Part shown: positions 16,489 to 24,607 of the stretch, piece by piece
How the letters are laid out: each line of letters opens with the position of its first letter
Numbering within the stretch: position 1 is the first letter of the stretch
Source: JAIBDK01 sp965261915
GTDB lineage: Bacteria; Pseudomonadota; Gammaproteobacteria; Arenicellales; Poriferihabitantaceae
Reading direction: 5' to 3'
Assembly (NCBI GenBank): GCA_965261915.1
Contig: CBDHDW010000009.1
Location: forward strand, 1 to 44,118
Length of the DNA: 44,118 nucleotides
The notes under the pieces: generated by a model
The model's database searches: none
What the model was told of the DNA's origin: nothing
What the model saw: only the letters and a program-made list of their open reading frames with translations
Made by a program: the position numbers and the translations under genes

Positions 16489-16842
16489 ATGACATATGAG
16501 ATGACACACAGAAAACTTAAAAAGCCCATGAACAACACTTTCCCCCCTGCCAGGGGTAAACAGCTCACGGGGTTTTATGCGGCACTGGTCCGGCATTGCG
16601 AGGCGGAAATCAGACAAATGCGCTCAGCGTTCCAGATGGAGCTGGGCCGTCTTAAAAATCCCGGTGCACAGGCGGCCTACCGGGGAAACCACACTGTAGA
16701 CACCTGTTGGCAGGCTTTGGCCACGGATGATTTTATCCGTGTGGTGCGGGATCTGTCCGATCTCTGTGGCACAGAAATAGGCGCGGTGCCCCTGTTGCTG
16801 GAGAATAGGATTCCACCCCCGAAACAAAGGAGATGCCGATGA
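16489..16842 (+). CDS. hypothetical protein, 117 aa
   Basis: ATG 16489 follows AAAGGAA, 15 nt after the HTH gene stop. It has a helical, charged middle (RHCEAEIRQMRSAFQMELGR) and no membrane segment or motif I recognise. The next small gene starts inside its stop codon (ATGA), so these form a small operon downstream of repC. Confidence 0.5.
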   Translation: MTYEMTHRKLKKPMNNTFPPARGKQLTGFYAALVRHCEAEIRQMRSAFQMELGRLKNPGAQAAYRGNHTVDTCWQALATDDFIRVVRDLSDLCGTEIGAVPLLLENRIPPPKQRRCR

Positions 16843-17060
16843 ATAACCCCTTACCCAAGGCGACCCCACGCGACCCGTTTTTCAAACCGCTCTCGGCCAA
16901 AGTGATGCCAAAACGGTTTGAAGCACATTGCCTTATATTGAATCCCAATTCACTGCCTCTACGAACGCGAATTGGGATGATGGCAATTGTAATAAAAAGG
17001 CAAAATGCTCTATCGTCCCTGAAGGCAGAGAGCCATTGTCAGAAGAAGCCGCTATCGTGA
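16839..17060 (+). CDS. hypothetical protein, 73 aa, possibly truncated
   Basis: ATG 16839 overlaps the previous stop and has AAAGGAG 6 nt upstream, which supports translation. The first 25 residues are basic and Pro-rich (MNNPLPKATPRDPFFKPLSA). The rest reads through a hairpin (16942-16978) and may be a changed tail after an insertion or deletion. Function unknown. Confidence 0.4.
   Translation: MNNPLPKATPRDPFFKPLSAKVMPKRFEAHCLILNPNSLPLRTRIGMMAIVIKRQNALSSLKAESHCQKKPLS
16942..16978. repeat. inverted repeat, 10-bp perfect stem
   Basis: ATCCCAATTC (16942-16951) and GAATTGGGAT (16969-16978) with a 17-nt loop inside the 73-aa reading frame. Without a U-run it is unlikely to be a terminator; it could be the end of a small inserted element or a recombination site. 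Confidence 0.45.
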
Positions 17061-17216
17061 AACAGCGTAAAGAAGTTTCAGCGGCGTTTAACCAGCGTTA
17101 CCGAAAGAAGGCCAATGAAAGTTAAAATAACGATGACAAAGATGGAGTGGGTCCGCGCGCTCTGCTGGAGATAACATTATAGGCGCCGTGGCGCGATTTG
17201 AGGTAAGGCAGACAGA

Positions 17217-18245
17217 ATGATGACTGAAAACGGGAAAATCAAACAACCGGCAAAGATGACCCATGATTACCTGTTCCGGGTTCTTCTGGAAGACCCCGGG
17301 CGCGCGGCCACGCTGTTGCGGGAATACCTGCCACCGGCGTTGAGTGCGCGGATGATTGATGAACCGCCCAAATTGCTGGATGGCACCTATGTGGATGAGA
17401 ACAGCCGTATGACGCAAAGTGACCGGCTGTTCGAGGTCAGGTTGACCGATGGTCCGCCTGTCATGATATACACTTTGGTTGAGCATAAGTCGGTGCCTGA
17501 ATACAGCACGCCCTTGCAATTGCTGGGTTATTTGGTGCGCATCTGGACGCGCTACGCCGAGGGCAAAGCCGCGAAGCTGTCCGCTTTGCCTGTGATCGTG
17601 CCTCTCGTTTTTTACCACGGGCGCAAATCGTGGACAGTGCCGCAGACCTTTGGCGAGATGGTGCAGTCGGATGCGGATACAGCAGCCTTTGTGCCGTCCT
17701 TCCGCTATGATCTGCATGATCTGGGTGTTGGGCCGCACCAGAAACTGTCCAGCGATGCGCCGGTGCGGGCTGTTTTAACCGCCTTGCGCTATGTACAGCG
17801 CAATGATGAGGTGACCGTCGGGGTTCTGACGGCGCTGCTGCGCGATCTGCCGGACGGAACGGACTTGGAACGGATCGTGTTTCGGTATATCGTCGAGAAA
17901 TACGAGGTGTCGCAACCCGTGTTCACAGCGGCACTGGACACTGCAAAGGATGATGGAGGTAAAGCACTGATGGGTACAATCGCAGAAACATGGAAGAAAG
18001 AAGGTGAGGTTAAAGGTAAAGCCGAGGGACTCGCCGCTGGTAAAATCCTTGGGCGCGAAAAAGGGCTGGCTGAAGGTGAAGCTAAATCCTTGGTGCGCCT
18101 GCTGGTGAAGCGGTTTGGCACCCTGCCCCAGCCTGTGGTCGCACAGATCGCTGCCGGGAGCATTAAGGAGCTGGATCGCTGGTTTGATGCGGCAATCACT
18201 GCTTCCAGTATTGAGGCTGTCTTCGGGGAACGCCGCGATCACTGA
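17217..18245 (+). CDS. Rpn-family recombination-promoting nuclease / putative transposase
   Basis: 342 residues. The N-terminus MTHDYLFRVLLEDPGRAATL and the core SDRLFEV...MIYTLVEHKSVPEYSTPLQL match the PD-(D/E)xK nuclease fold of the Rpn (YhgA-like) family, with Asp in SDR and the Glu-x-Lys pair in VEHKS as likely metal ligands. The C-terminal part is Lys/Glu/Gly-rich (GKAEGLAAGKILGREKGLAE), then SLVRLLVKRFGTLP. It is known in this family to promote RecA-independent recombination. Its last about 150 bp recur, damaged, at 30508-30649, across the island. Start 17217 has AGGTAAGG upstream. Confidence 0.85.
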   Translation: MMTENGKIKQPAKMTHDYLFRVLLEDPGRAATLLREYLPPALSARMIDEPPKLLDGTYVDENSRMTQSDRLFEVRLTDGPPVMIYTLVEHKSVPEYSTPLQLLGYLVRIWTRYAEGKAAKLSALPVIVPLVFYHGRKSWTVPQTFGEMVQSDADTAAFVPSFRYDLHDLGVGPHQKLSSDAPVRAVLTALRYVQRNDEVTVGVLTALLRDLPDGTDLERIVFRYIVEKYEVSQPVFTAALDTAKDDGGKALMGTIAETWKKEGEVKGKAEGLAAGKILGREKGLAEGEAKSLVRLLVKRFGTLPQPVVAQIAAGSIKELDRWFDAAITASSIEAVFGERRDH

Positions 18246-18464
18246 AGTGGGTGCTAGGTCTGGAAAATATGCCGTCGCACGTTCGTGATAAAATGGCACG
18301 GGTTTCGCAAATGTCACAAGTTTTGCGACACTTGTCGGTGGCGTGGAAAACAAAGGGAAAATCCATTGCAAAACATATGTGCGGAATAAGTGCATTTTGC
18401 AATATGATGCGCACAGCCTTGGAGAGATACCGTAATGGGGCTTGGCATGGAAGCGAGGTGATGA

Positions 18465-18890
18465 GTGAAAGACGATAGGTTAAGGGTTCCGATAGATGAT
18501 CAATATCTTTACGCAGTTGGTCTTGCCACCATTTGCTTTGCGCGACTGGAATGGGATGCGGTTTGGTGTTGCGAAAAATTACAGACGGACTACATAAACA
18601 GCATAGCAAGGAAAACCGCAGGCCACATCGCAAATGACCTTATCAAATTGGCTGCTACTCATACTGACACAACAATTATAGCAACCCTTGGAAGAGGGGC
18701 GGATGAGTTTAAACGACTAGTAAATAGGCGTAACGATCTCGTTCATGCAAAGCCCGGAACAGCGGAAAATAAAAAACAGCGTTTGTTTCGGGGTGTGGTC
18801 GTATGGACAATCCCAATGGTAAATGATGTTGCAGATGAGTTTGTCGCGGTAGGCGATGTGCTTAATCACCATCATCACACACTTCTATAG
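18465..18890 (+). CDS. HEPN-like small protein, unknown function
   Basis: 141 residues from GTG 18465 with GAGGTGA upstream. All-helical in appearance, with the R-x4-H motif RNDLVH (Arg89-His94), the catalytic signature of HEPN RNases, preceded by a long helix (GADEFKRLVNRR). This is a motif-level match only; I do not recognise the exact family. It lies 38 nt upstream of a caspase-like gene in the same direction, at the AT-rich left edge of the island. HEPN proteins are common in defence and toxin systems, so a two-gene defence unit is possible. Inference. Confidence 0.55.
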   Translation: MKDDRLRVPIDDQYLYAVGLATICFARLEWDAVWCCEKLQTDYINSIARKTAGHIANDLIKLAATHTDTTIIATLGRGADEFKRLVNRRNDLVHAKPGTAENKKQRLFRGVVVWTIPMVNDVADEFVAVGDVLNHHHHTLL

Positions 18891-18928
18891 GGCTGTGTTG
18901 CATGGTGCATTTGAAGATGGGAGTGGAA

Positions 18929-19813
18929 ATGACGAACGCAATTTTTTGCTTAGAGGGCGAGTGGAATAATAATTTTTCTAAACTAACTACTATTGAGCCT
19001 GTTTTTACTTTCTTACGCTCTATAGAGGACTACCAGATTCCCTACATTCACAGGAATGTCGCAACTTACGAGGAGTTTGAGCATTACTGTTCTAAGTGGT
19101 GTCAAAAAAAATATGCGAATTATAAAGTATTGTATCTCGCTTTCCATGGTGACAGCGGATCCTTACTTATTGGTGATCAAAGAAACTCAAAAGGAGTTGT
19201 GGGGTTTGATCAACTTGAAAAACTACTCCTAAACAAGGCACAAGGACAAATTCTGTATTTAGGATCCTGTTATACATTGGAAATACACGAATCGCGCGTC
19301 CAAAGATTTATGAAAAATACTGGTTTATTGGCTGTATGTGGATATAAGAATGAAATTGATTTTGTATTAAGTTCTGCCTTAGATATGATTGTTCTCGCTG
19401 AAATAGGTAATTTACCTGCAATAGATAAAAAAACACTTAACACAGTGAAGAGTATGATCGACGATAAACTAAACCGCTTAAAATATGACACTGGGAAACA
19501 CTGCGTTTTCTACCATCGCTATCACATCGTTTGGACAACAAAATATCGCTACAAGGTTCTGCGTGGGGCGGTTCAATTGCGGGTGCGTGACATCATCAAA
19601 CAAGTTTGCAGCGAGAAAGGCGTCGATATAATCACAGGCGTCCTTTCCAGCGACCACGTTCATATGTTTGTGTCCGTTCCGCCAAAACTGGCGATCAGTG
19701 ACTTGGTGCGACTTATGAAAGGACGCTCATCCCACAAAGTCCAACGCGAGTTTACACACCTGAAGAAACGCTACTGGGGCTGTCACTTTGGCAATTATAA
19801 GATTGGGGCTTGA
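18929..19813 (+). CDS. caspase/CHAT-like protein fused to a broken IS200-type transposase
   Basis: 295 codons from ATG 18929 (a further ATG at 18902 is in frame). Residues 1 to about 184 read as a small caspase-like/DUF6642-like protein: LYLAFHGDSGSLLIG gives His73 and LGSCYTLEI gives Cys114, the His-Cys dyad of CHAT and caspase folds. From about residue 186 the frame continues without a start codon into IS200/IS605 TnpA (YHIVWTTKYRYKVLRG, HUH motif DHVHMF), and it ends at a TGA supplied by the terminal repeat of the IS1595 element. The caspase-like part seems nearly complete and may still fold. Whether the fused product is made is unknown. Confidence 0.7.
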   Translation: MTNAIFCLEGEWNNNFSKLTTIEPVFTFLRSIEDYQIPYIHRNVATYEEFEHYCSKWCQKKYANYKVLYLAFHGDSGSLLIGDQRNSKGVVGFDQLEKLLLNKAQGQILYLGSCYTLEIHESRVQRFMKNTGLLAVCGYKNEIDFVLSSALDMIVLAEIGNLPAIDKKTLNTVKSMIDDKLNRLKYDTGKHCVFYHRYHIVWTTKYRYKVLRGAVQLRVRDIIKQVCSEKGVDIITGVLSSDHVHMFVSVPPKLAISDLVRLMKGRSSHKVQREFTHLKKRYWGCHFGNYKIGA

Positions 19814-19867
19814 CTGGAATCGCCAAGTCGCATAGCTCTATCTTATAACATAAAACTGGAACTTAAA

Positions 19868-20053
19868 ATGGTACATTATAACGATACAAGCCTACTATTT
19901 ATCGCCGGCTTATTTGGGGCGGGGATTTGTGCATGGTTGGGGTATACCATCTTAGGAAGGCCACTGGGAGGCTGGCTTGGCTTTCTGCTTGGTCCCATTG
20001 GTATTATCTGCGCATGTATCATGTATCATGAAGGATCAAGGAATAAATCATGA
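19868..20053 (+). CDS. small membrane protein, passenger 1 of the IS1595 element
   Basis: 61 residues with two hydrophobic helices (LLFIAGLFGAGICAWLGYTI and WLGFLLGPIGIICACIMY) and a short charged tail. The stop overlaps the start of the next gene (ATGA), so the two are translated together. It lies just inside the left terminal repeat. Function unknown. Confidence 0.5.
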   Translation: MVHYNDTSLLFIAGLFGAGICAWLGYTILGRPLGGWLGFLLGPIGIICACIMYHEGSRNKS

Positions 20054-20226
20054 CAAAAGGGCGCATAATTTTTACCGGTACCTTTTGGGGGTATTTTTTC
20101 ACAGCAATAGGCCTCTTGGTTTTGTCTATAATTACCTTAGGTCTTTTTCTCCCATATTATATGTACTGGTCGCTGAAATACTTCTTTGAAAAGTTGGAAA
20201 TTGAAATTTACACCACCGATAAATAA
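20050..20226 (+). CDS. small membrane protein, passenger 2
   Basis: 58 residues from ATG 20050, overlapping the previous stop by 4 nt. Two hydrophobic stretches (FTGTFWGYFFTAIGLLVLSI and TLGLFLPYYMYWSLKYFF) suggest one or two membrane passes, ending in KLEIEIYTTDK. No family recognised. The coupling to neighbours is the main support. Confidence 0.5.
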   Translation: MTKGRIIFTGTFWGYFFTAIGLLVLSIITLGLFLPYYMYWSLKYFFEKLEIEIYTTDK

Positions 20227-20236
20227 AGGAAACATC

Positions 20237-20419
20237 ATGTCTATTGGATACTTTACACTAAAAAACACCAGTGATGGGCAGTTCATGTTCAATCTACATG
20301 CCGCAAATGGCGAGACTATCGCAACTTCCGAGCGTTACACGACAAAAGATTCAGCTAAAAACGGTATCGAAAGCGTCAGGAAGAATGCCCCAGACGCTCC
20401 CGTGAGAGACGAGACGTAA
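20237..20419 (+). CDS. YegP/DUF1508-like protein, passenger 3
   Basis: 60 residues from ATG 20237 with AAAGGA upstream. It shows a single YegP repeat: GYFTLKNTSDGQFMFNLHAA followed by NGETIATSERYTTKDSAKNG. Proteins of this family are small, of uncertain function. Its 3' end overlaps the end of the minus-strand HExxH gene by 44 bp, tail to tail. Confidence 0.75.
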   Translation: MSIGYFTLKNTSDGQFMFNLHAANGETIATSERYTTKDSAKNGIESVRKNAPDAPVRDET

Positions 20420-20828
20420 GAGGATGTCCAGGGATTGCCTTCTCGATTTTGAGGGTCATATCCACCAGATATTTCAAGGATGGATTAAGAGGCTCATCGG
20501 GAAACTGCATAATATGTGTCATCTCGTGAATAAGGCCGCGATCCCCTATAATTTCGCTTACTGTTGCCGCGCCAGACTTAATAGCCAGTTCACCTATAAA
20601 CAGGGCATAATGCAGTACTTCCAGAGTGCAGCCATCACGCGCTAGTTTTTCATGCAGAGGACGATAATAAGGTGGTCTGCTTGATGGTGCAGAAATTGTC
20701 CATTCACCCATACATCGTGCGGCCAGAACCGCGTTTAGGGTTTCAGGTGTGGCACAGATGGTTCTTGAAGAGCGATAACCACGACCACAATTATATTCGC
20801 ATAGGTAATATAAAATAGGCTTGTTCAT
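20376..20828 (-). CDS. putative zinc metallopeptidase-like passenger, co-transcribed with the transposase
   Basis: 150 residues. The motif HEMTHIMQ (about residues 101-108) matches HExxH zinc peptidases and is preceded by helices ALFIGELAIKSGAATVSEI. Several cysteines lie near the N-terminus (YLCEYNCGRGY). Its ATG overlaps the transposase stop (ATGA), so it belongs to the transposase mRNA. No exact family recognised. It might be an effector or toxin carried by the element, or an accessory factor; this is inference. Confidence 0.55.
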   Translation of the reverse strand: MNKPILYYLCEYNCGRGYRSSRTICATPETLNAVLAARCMGEWTISAPSSRPPYYRPLHEKLARDGCTLEVLHYALFIGELAIKSGAATVSEIIGDRGLIHEMTHIMQFPDEPLNPSLKYLVDMTLKIEKAIPGHPLTSRLSRERLGHSS

Positions 20829-21706
20829 TGTGCAATGTTCATAGAAGTTAACAGAAACGCGCTGAACCCATTGTTGAGACCTCGCCTATTGTACTTCCAA
20901 CAGGCCTCAGCAACGTAAAGCGGCGTATAGGCTTTTGAATAGTGATGGTGTTGCCCAAGTAACGCACGTTTAAGGTGTGACCAAAAACCTTCAATGGTAT
21001 TGGTATGTACATCACCATCAACATATTGTTTGCTGTGGTTTATACTCACACGCGCCATAACTACATCAACGGCATTGTAGGCACTGAACTCGTCTGTAAC
21101 CAAAATGGTTTCTTTCGTATCAATCGTGCTTTTAATAAAGCGCAGTATGCCCTTGCCAGTAAGATCGCTGGCAACCTGTGCAACAACCCTTCCACCGCGC
21201 TCTACCGCACCTATGACTGGTGTTTTCTTGGTGCCACGTCCGCGCTTGGGTGGATTGTCATCGTCCCGCTTATTGCGGCGTGGTTTACCCCCAAGATAGG
21301 TTTCATCAATTTCAACAATTCCTGCAAGAAAACTGCGTTCCTCGTTAGCCATTGCTGCCCGGATACGCTGTTGCATATACCAGCATGAGGCTTGAGTTGC
21401 ATCTATGTCTCGCGCCAGTTGGCAACTGGACAGGCTTTTTTTCGCATTTACCATCAAAGCAATCGCCAAGAACCACTTTTGGAGTTGTATCTTTGTTTGC
21501 TGAAATACGGTTCCTTGCAGGACATTAAAACTATTCCTGCAATCGTGGCAATTCCATCGGCCAACGCGATTATTCTCTTTTTTTCTGGCAACATGAAACC
21601 CACCGCAATGCGGGCAGTGGGCTTCGTCTCCCCATCGGATTTGTTCAAGATGCGCAATACAGGCGGCTTGGTCGGGAAACTTTTCAATGATTGTAATTAA
21701 GTTCAT
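20825..21706 (-). CDS. tnpA: IS1595-family transposase
   Basis: 293 residues from ATG 21706 with AAGGAGG upstream. N-terminal zinc ribbon with CPHC...CHDC (about residues 33-60), then the ISXO2-like DDE domain: GIVEIDETYLGGKPRRNKRD gives the first Asp, ILVTDEFSAYN the second, and the C-terminal NTIEGFWSHLKRALLGQHHH carries the Asn/Glu region typical of this family. It appears intact and so may be active on its own terminal repeats. Confidence 0.92.
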   Translation of the reverse strand: MNLITIIEKFPDQAACIAHLEQIRWGDEAHCPHCGGFHVARKKENNRVGRWNCHDCRNSFNVLQGTVFQQTKIQLQKWFLAIALMVNAKKSLSSCQLARDIDATQASCWYMQQRIRAAMANEERSFLAGIVEIDETYLGGKPRRNKRDDDNPPKRGRGTKKTPVIGAVERGGRVVAQVASDLTGKGILRFIKSTIDTKETILVTDEFSAYNAVDVVMARVSINHSKQYVDGDVHTNTIEGFWSHLKRALLGQHHHYSKAYTPLYVAEACWKYNRRGLNNGFSAFLLTSMNIAQ

Positions 21707-21870
21707 AGGTTGTCCTCCTTTTAACCTAAGTATATGATATTCCTCATTCATTTTCAAGCCCCAATCTTATAATTACCGTCACTTTTGGGGGCGTGGGTAT
21801 TTTTCAACCACCAACGGTGTGATCACAGAAGACTTCGTACTTCAGTACCTGGAAAATCACATCCCTCATC

Positions 21871-21890
21871 CTACCGACGCCAGTCGGTAG
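21871..21890 (+). promoter_or_regulatory. right-end hairpin of the IS200-type element
   Basis: CTACCGAC and GTCGGTAG form a perfect 8-bp stem with a 4-nt loop. It overlaps the last codons and stop of the tnpA 3' fragment, as the subterminal palindromes of IS200/IS605 elements do; the element probably ends here or within a few bases. Confidence 0.65.
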
Positions 21891-22873
21891 TGGTTGAGTG
21901 GAAGCGAGCCCGGGCTTTTTTGCTGCTGGATGCGGGCTATGATGCCAAACTGGTTTGTGAAATTCTGGACATCGGCCCCACGGTTCTGACGGAATGGAAG
22001 TTTGCCTTTGCCGCTCAGGGATTGTCATTTTTCGGCCTGAAAGATTATAGCCAGCGTCAGGGCCATTTGTCAGTGGCACAAGAGGGGATGATCAAAGCGC
22101 ATTTCAGCGCAAACCCCGTCCGCAATACCTCTGAAATATGCGCGTATATTCGTGCATAATACGGCCAGAACTATTGCTCGTCAGGTGCTGCGAAGCTGAT
22201 GGGCCGCTTGGGGTTTGTGTATAAAAAGCCCAAGTCCCTGCCTGCTCAGGCCGATGAGTCAGCACAAGAAGCTTTCATCGCAGATTATGAGGCGCTGATG
22301 ACAGGGTTAGATGATGATGAGATGGTTGTGTTCTCGGATGCGGTGCATCCCACACACCAAAGCCGCCCAGCCCATGGCTGGTTTCCCGAAGATCAGAAGA
22401 CCGCGATCAAATCCACATCAGGTCGCAAGCGGTTGAACATCCAAGGTGCGCTTGATCTTGAGACATTCCAATTCACCTTTGTCGAAGCCGAAAAGATAAA
22501 CGCGCAGACAACGCGACAGATGTTGGAAAAGCTGGAGCGCAACAATCCGACAATGACGAGAATCCACGTCTTTATGGACAATGCTCGGTATCATCATGCC
22601 AAAGTACTCCAGCCATGGCTCAACAACCCCAACCGTAAGGTGAAGCTGCACTTCCTGCCACCATACGCGCCACATCTGAACCCGATAGAACGCCTCTGGA
22701 GTGTGATGCACAAATGGGTGACGCACAATCAGCACTACGCCACATTCAACCAGTTTACCGAGGCCATTCTACAGTTCTTCCGCCAAACCCTGCCCGCAAA
22801 TTGGAAAGATTTCCGCGATACCGTCAGTGACAACTTTCGCATCATCTCACACGACGAATACAAAATCATCTGA
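21891..22873 (+). pseudogene. IS630-family transposase, 5'-truncated and with a nonsense codon
   Basis: The frame starts abruptly at VVEWKRARAFLLLDAGYDAK directly after the IS200 hairpin, so the first residues are lost. A TAA at 22157-22159 interrupts it where the same frame continues with YGQNYCSSGAAKLMGRLGF. The DDE domain follows: VVFSDAVHPTHQ (first Asp), VFMDNARYHHAK (second Asp), and FLPPYAPHLNPIERLWSVMH (Glu). An internal start at 22199 could give the 224-residue DDE part alone. Probably inactive. It marks the left side of the catabolic segment. Confidence 0.85.
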
Positions 22874-23077
22874 TCACATAAAAATCAGGTCAATTCAGTC
22901 GTGGGAGTATATTTCTAATCACACCCCAATGACAATTCCGGCCCAAACCTGTCGTTCATCGCTATGGGCCATGCCTCATTACAGCTTCCCGTTAGCTGCC
23001 ATTCGAACATCACGCAATATTTGTTGCGATTGAGGGCAGTTATGCGGGCAAGGTTGCCGTTGGGCAAATCTTTAATG

Positions 23078-24607
23078 TCAAACCATTTCCGCCAATTTTA
23101 ACCGCTGTATTTTACCAGATGCGCCCTTTGGTAGTTCGCTAAGCACGTAAACGAAATCGGGGGATTTAAACTTTCCAAGTTTTTTCTCGCAAAGTGTAAT
23201 TAACTCATCGCTGGTAACATGACTGCCATTGCATAATCTGACAGCCGCTTGGACCCTTTGACCATAAATCTCACAAGGCCTGGCAAACGCTGCGGCCTCA
23301 AGCACGTCTTTATGACCGTATAGTGCTTCGTCAATCTCGCGTGGTGCTATATTTTCCCCACCTTTTATTATCAGCTCTTTCAGGCGGCCTGTAACAAAAA
23401 CATAATTATCCTTATCCAAATAACCCAGATCACCAGTACGCATCCAGCCATCCTTGGTCAAAGTAGCATTTGTCGCTTTATCATTATCCAGATACTCCAA
23501 CAGCACGTTTGGACCACGCACCACCAGCTCACCGATAATTCCGGTTTTCACCGGCTTTTGTTCGTGATCGAATATTGCTATCTCATTGCCAAAACCGATG
23601 CCCGGCGACCCGATTTTCCGCACACCCGGGGGCAACGGGTTAGACAGGATTTGTGCAGCGGTTTCCGTCAGCCCCATGGTCTCGACTATCGGGATGCCAA
23701 ATTTCCCCTCGAACCCTTTCTGGGTTTCGGGCGCAAGCGGGGCAGAGGCAGATCGACCAAACCGAATACGATTTTTGCATGTGTCATTTGGCACACGAGC
23801 ACTGTGCGAAAGATGCGAAATAATTGTGGGGACAATTGAAAACCAAGTCACTTCCTGTTTTTCACAATCGCCCCAGAAATTCGTGCTCGAGAACTTCGAT
23901 GCAATCGAGACTGCACCACCAGAAATCAGCGGTGCAATCAGTGTGACGCAAAGCCCGTTGATGTGATAGAATGGTAAAACACACATAGCATGATCTTCAG
24001 GCGTCAATTGGTGCGCCACAGCGGTAGTCCAACCGCCCGCAAGCAGGCTGGATTGCGTGTGGACCACCCCTTTGGGAAGACCCGTTGTTCCCGAAGTGTA
24101 CATAAGAAGTGCATGATCGTTCGGCGAAACCTTGTGCAGATCAATTGTTTGTAATTTTACCGGCCCCGGAAACAGGATGTCCTTGTCAGCCGGGATCGTG
24201 CAGGGATGCGCATCCGTTTCATTAAGTGCTGCCGCAAAGGTGCTAACCTGGCTTTTCCCCAGAAACAGATAGCGGCTTTGGGAATGGCTGATGGCATGGC
24301 CCATTGCAGCCGGGCCTGCGGCTAAGTTTAATGGTGTTGCGCGAAACCCACCGTAAAAAGCCCCGAACAGGCAGATGATTGCGTTGCGGCTGTTGGGTTT
24401 GCAAATGGCAACACTTTCGCCTTTGGCAATCCCAAGCGCGGTTAATCGCAGGGCCACGTCGCGTGCCGCTTCACGCAGCTCGCCCCAAGTCAATTGACTG
24501 CCGTCGGTCAGAAAATGGTGACTGACAGTATCAGGCGTTGTTTCTGCGCGGAAATCAATCCAATCACGCAACGTGCCCTTGGGTGGGATTTTCGGGTCAA
24601 GTTTCAT
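23078..24607 (-). CDS. sauT: AMP-forming acyl-CoA ligase, probably sulfoacetate-CoA ligase (SauT-like)
   Basis: 509 residues. The adenylate-forming P-loop LLMYTSGTTGLPKGV and the later motifs VETMGLTETA, GWMRTGDLGYLD and the C-terminal catalytic-Lys region GASGKIQRLKL are all present. Such enzymes make an acyl-CoA from acid, ATP and CoA. The start overlaps the acylating dehydrogenase gene by 4 nt. Acid uptake, CoA activation and acylating reduction in one operon fits the sulfoacetate route described in Cupriavidus necator (SauT then SauS). Other short carboxylates cannot be excluded from sequence alone. The enzyme class is firm; the substrate is inferred. Confidence 0.72.
   Translation of the reverse strand: MKLDPKIPPKGTLRDWIDFRAETTPDTVSHHFLTDGSQLTWGELREAARDVALRLTALGIAKGESVAICKPNSRNAIICLFGAFYGGFRATPLNLAAGPAAMGHAISHSQSRYLFLGKSQVSTFAAALNETDAHPCTIPADKDILFPGPVKLQTIDLHKVSPNDHALLMYTSGTTGLPKGVVHTQSSLLAGGWTTAVAHQLTPEDHAMCVLPFYHINGLCVTLIAPLISGGAVSIASKFSSTNFWGDCEKQEVTWFSIVPTIISHLSHSARVPNDTCKNRIRFGRSASAPLAPETQKGFEGKFGIPIVETMGLTETAAQILSNPLPPGVRKIGSPGIGFGNEIAIFDHEQKPVKTGIIGELVVRGPNVLLEYLDNDKATNATLTKDGWMRTGDLGYLDKDNYVFVTGRLKELIIKGGENIAPREIDEALYGHKDVLEAAAFARPCEIYGQRVQAAVRLCNGSHVTSDELITLCEKKLGKFKSPDFVYVLSELPKGASGKIQRLKLAEMV

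Larger units (their letters stand above)
19790..21777. mobile_element. IS1595-family element with passenger genes, 1,988 bp
   Basis: Terminal inverted repeats of 24 bp (19790-19813 and 21754-21777) match at 23 positions; both begin GG[C/T]AATTATAAGATTGG. They are flanked by an 8-bp target duplication GTCACTTT at 19782-19789 and 21778-21785, the size known for IS1595. The element holds a transposase, a HExxH-motif gene in the same operon, and three small plus-strand genes that converge on them. It is inserted in IS200 tnpA. Confidence 0.92.
19484..21890 (+). pseudogene. tnpA: IS200/IS605 tnpA (Y1 HUH transposase) split by an IS1595-type element
   Basis: The 5' part (19484-19789) ends in ...RYWGCHF; the 3' part (21786-21890) begins WGRGYFSTTNGVITEDFVLQ and ends PTDASR. 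Removing 19790-21785 joins TGT CAC TTT to TGG GGG exactly in frame. The HxH metal motif is in the first part. The QYLENH helix, which by family comparison carries the catalytic Tyr, is in the severed part. The start of the gene and the left-end hairpin are missing, since the frame is fused to the upstream caspase-like gene. No tnpB is nearby. Confidence 0.88.
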
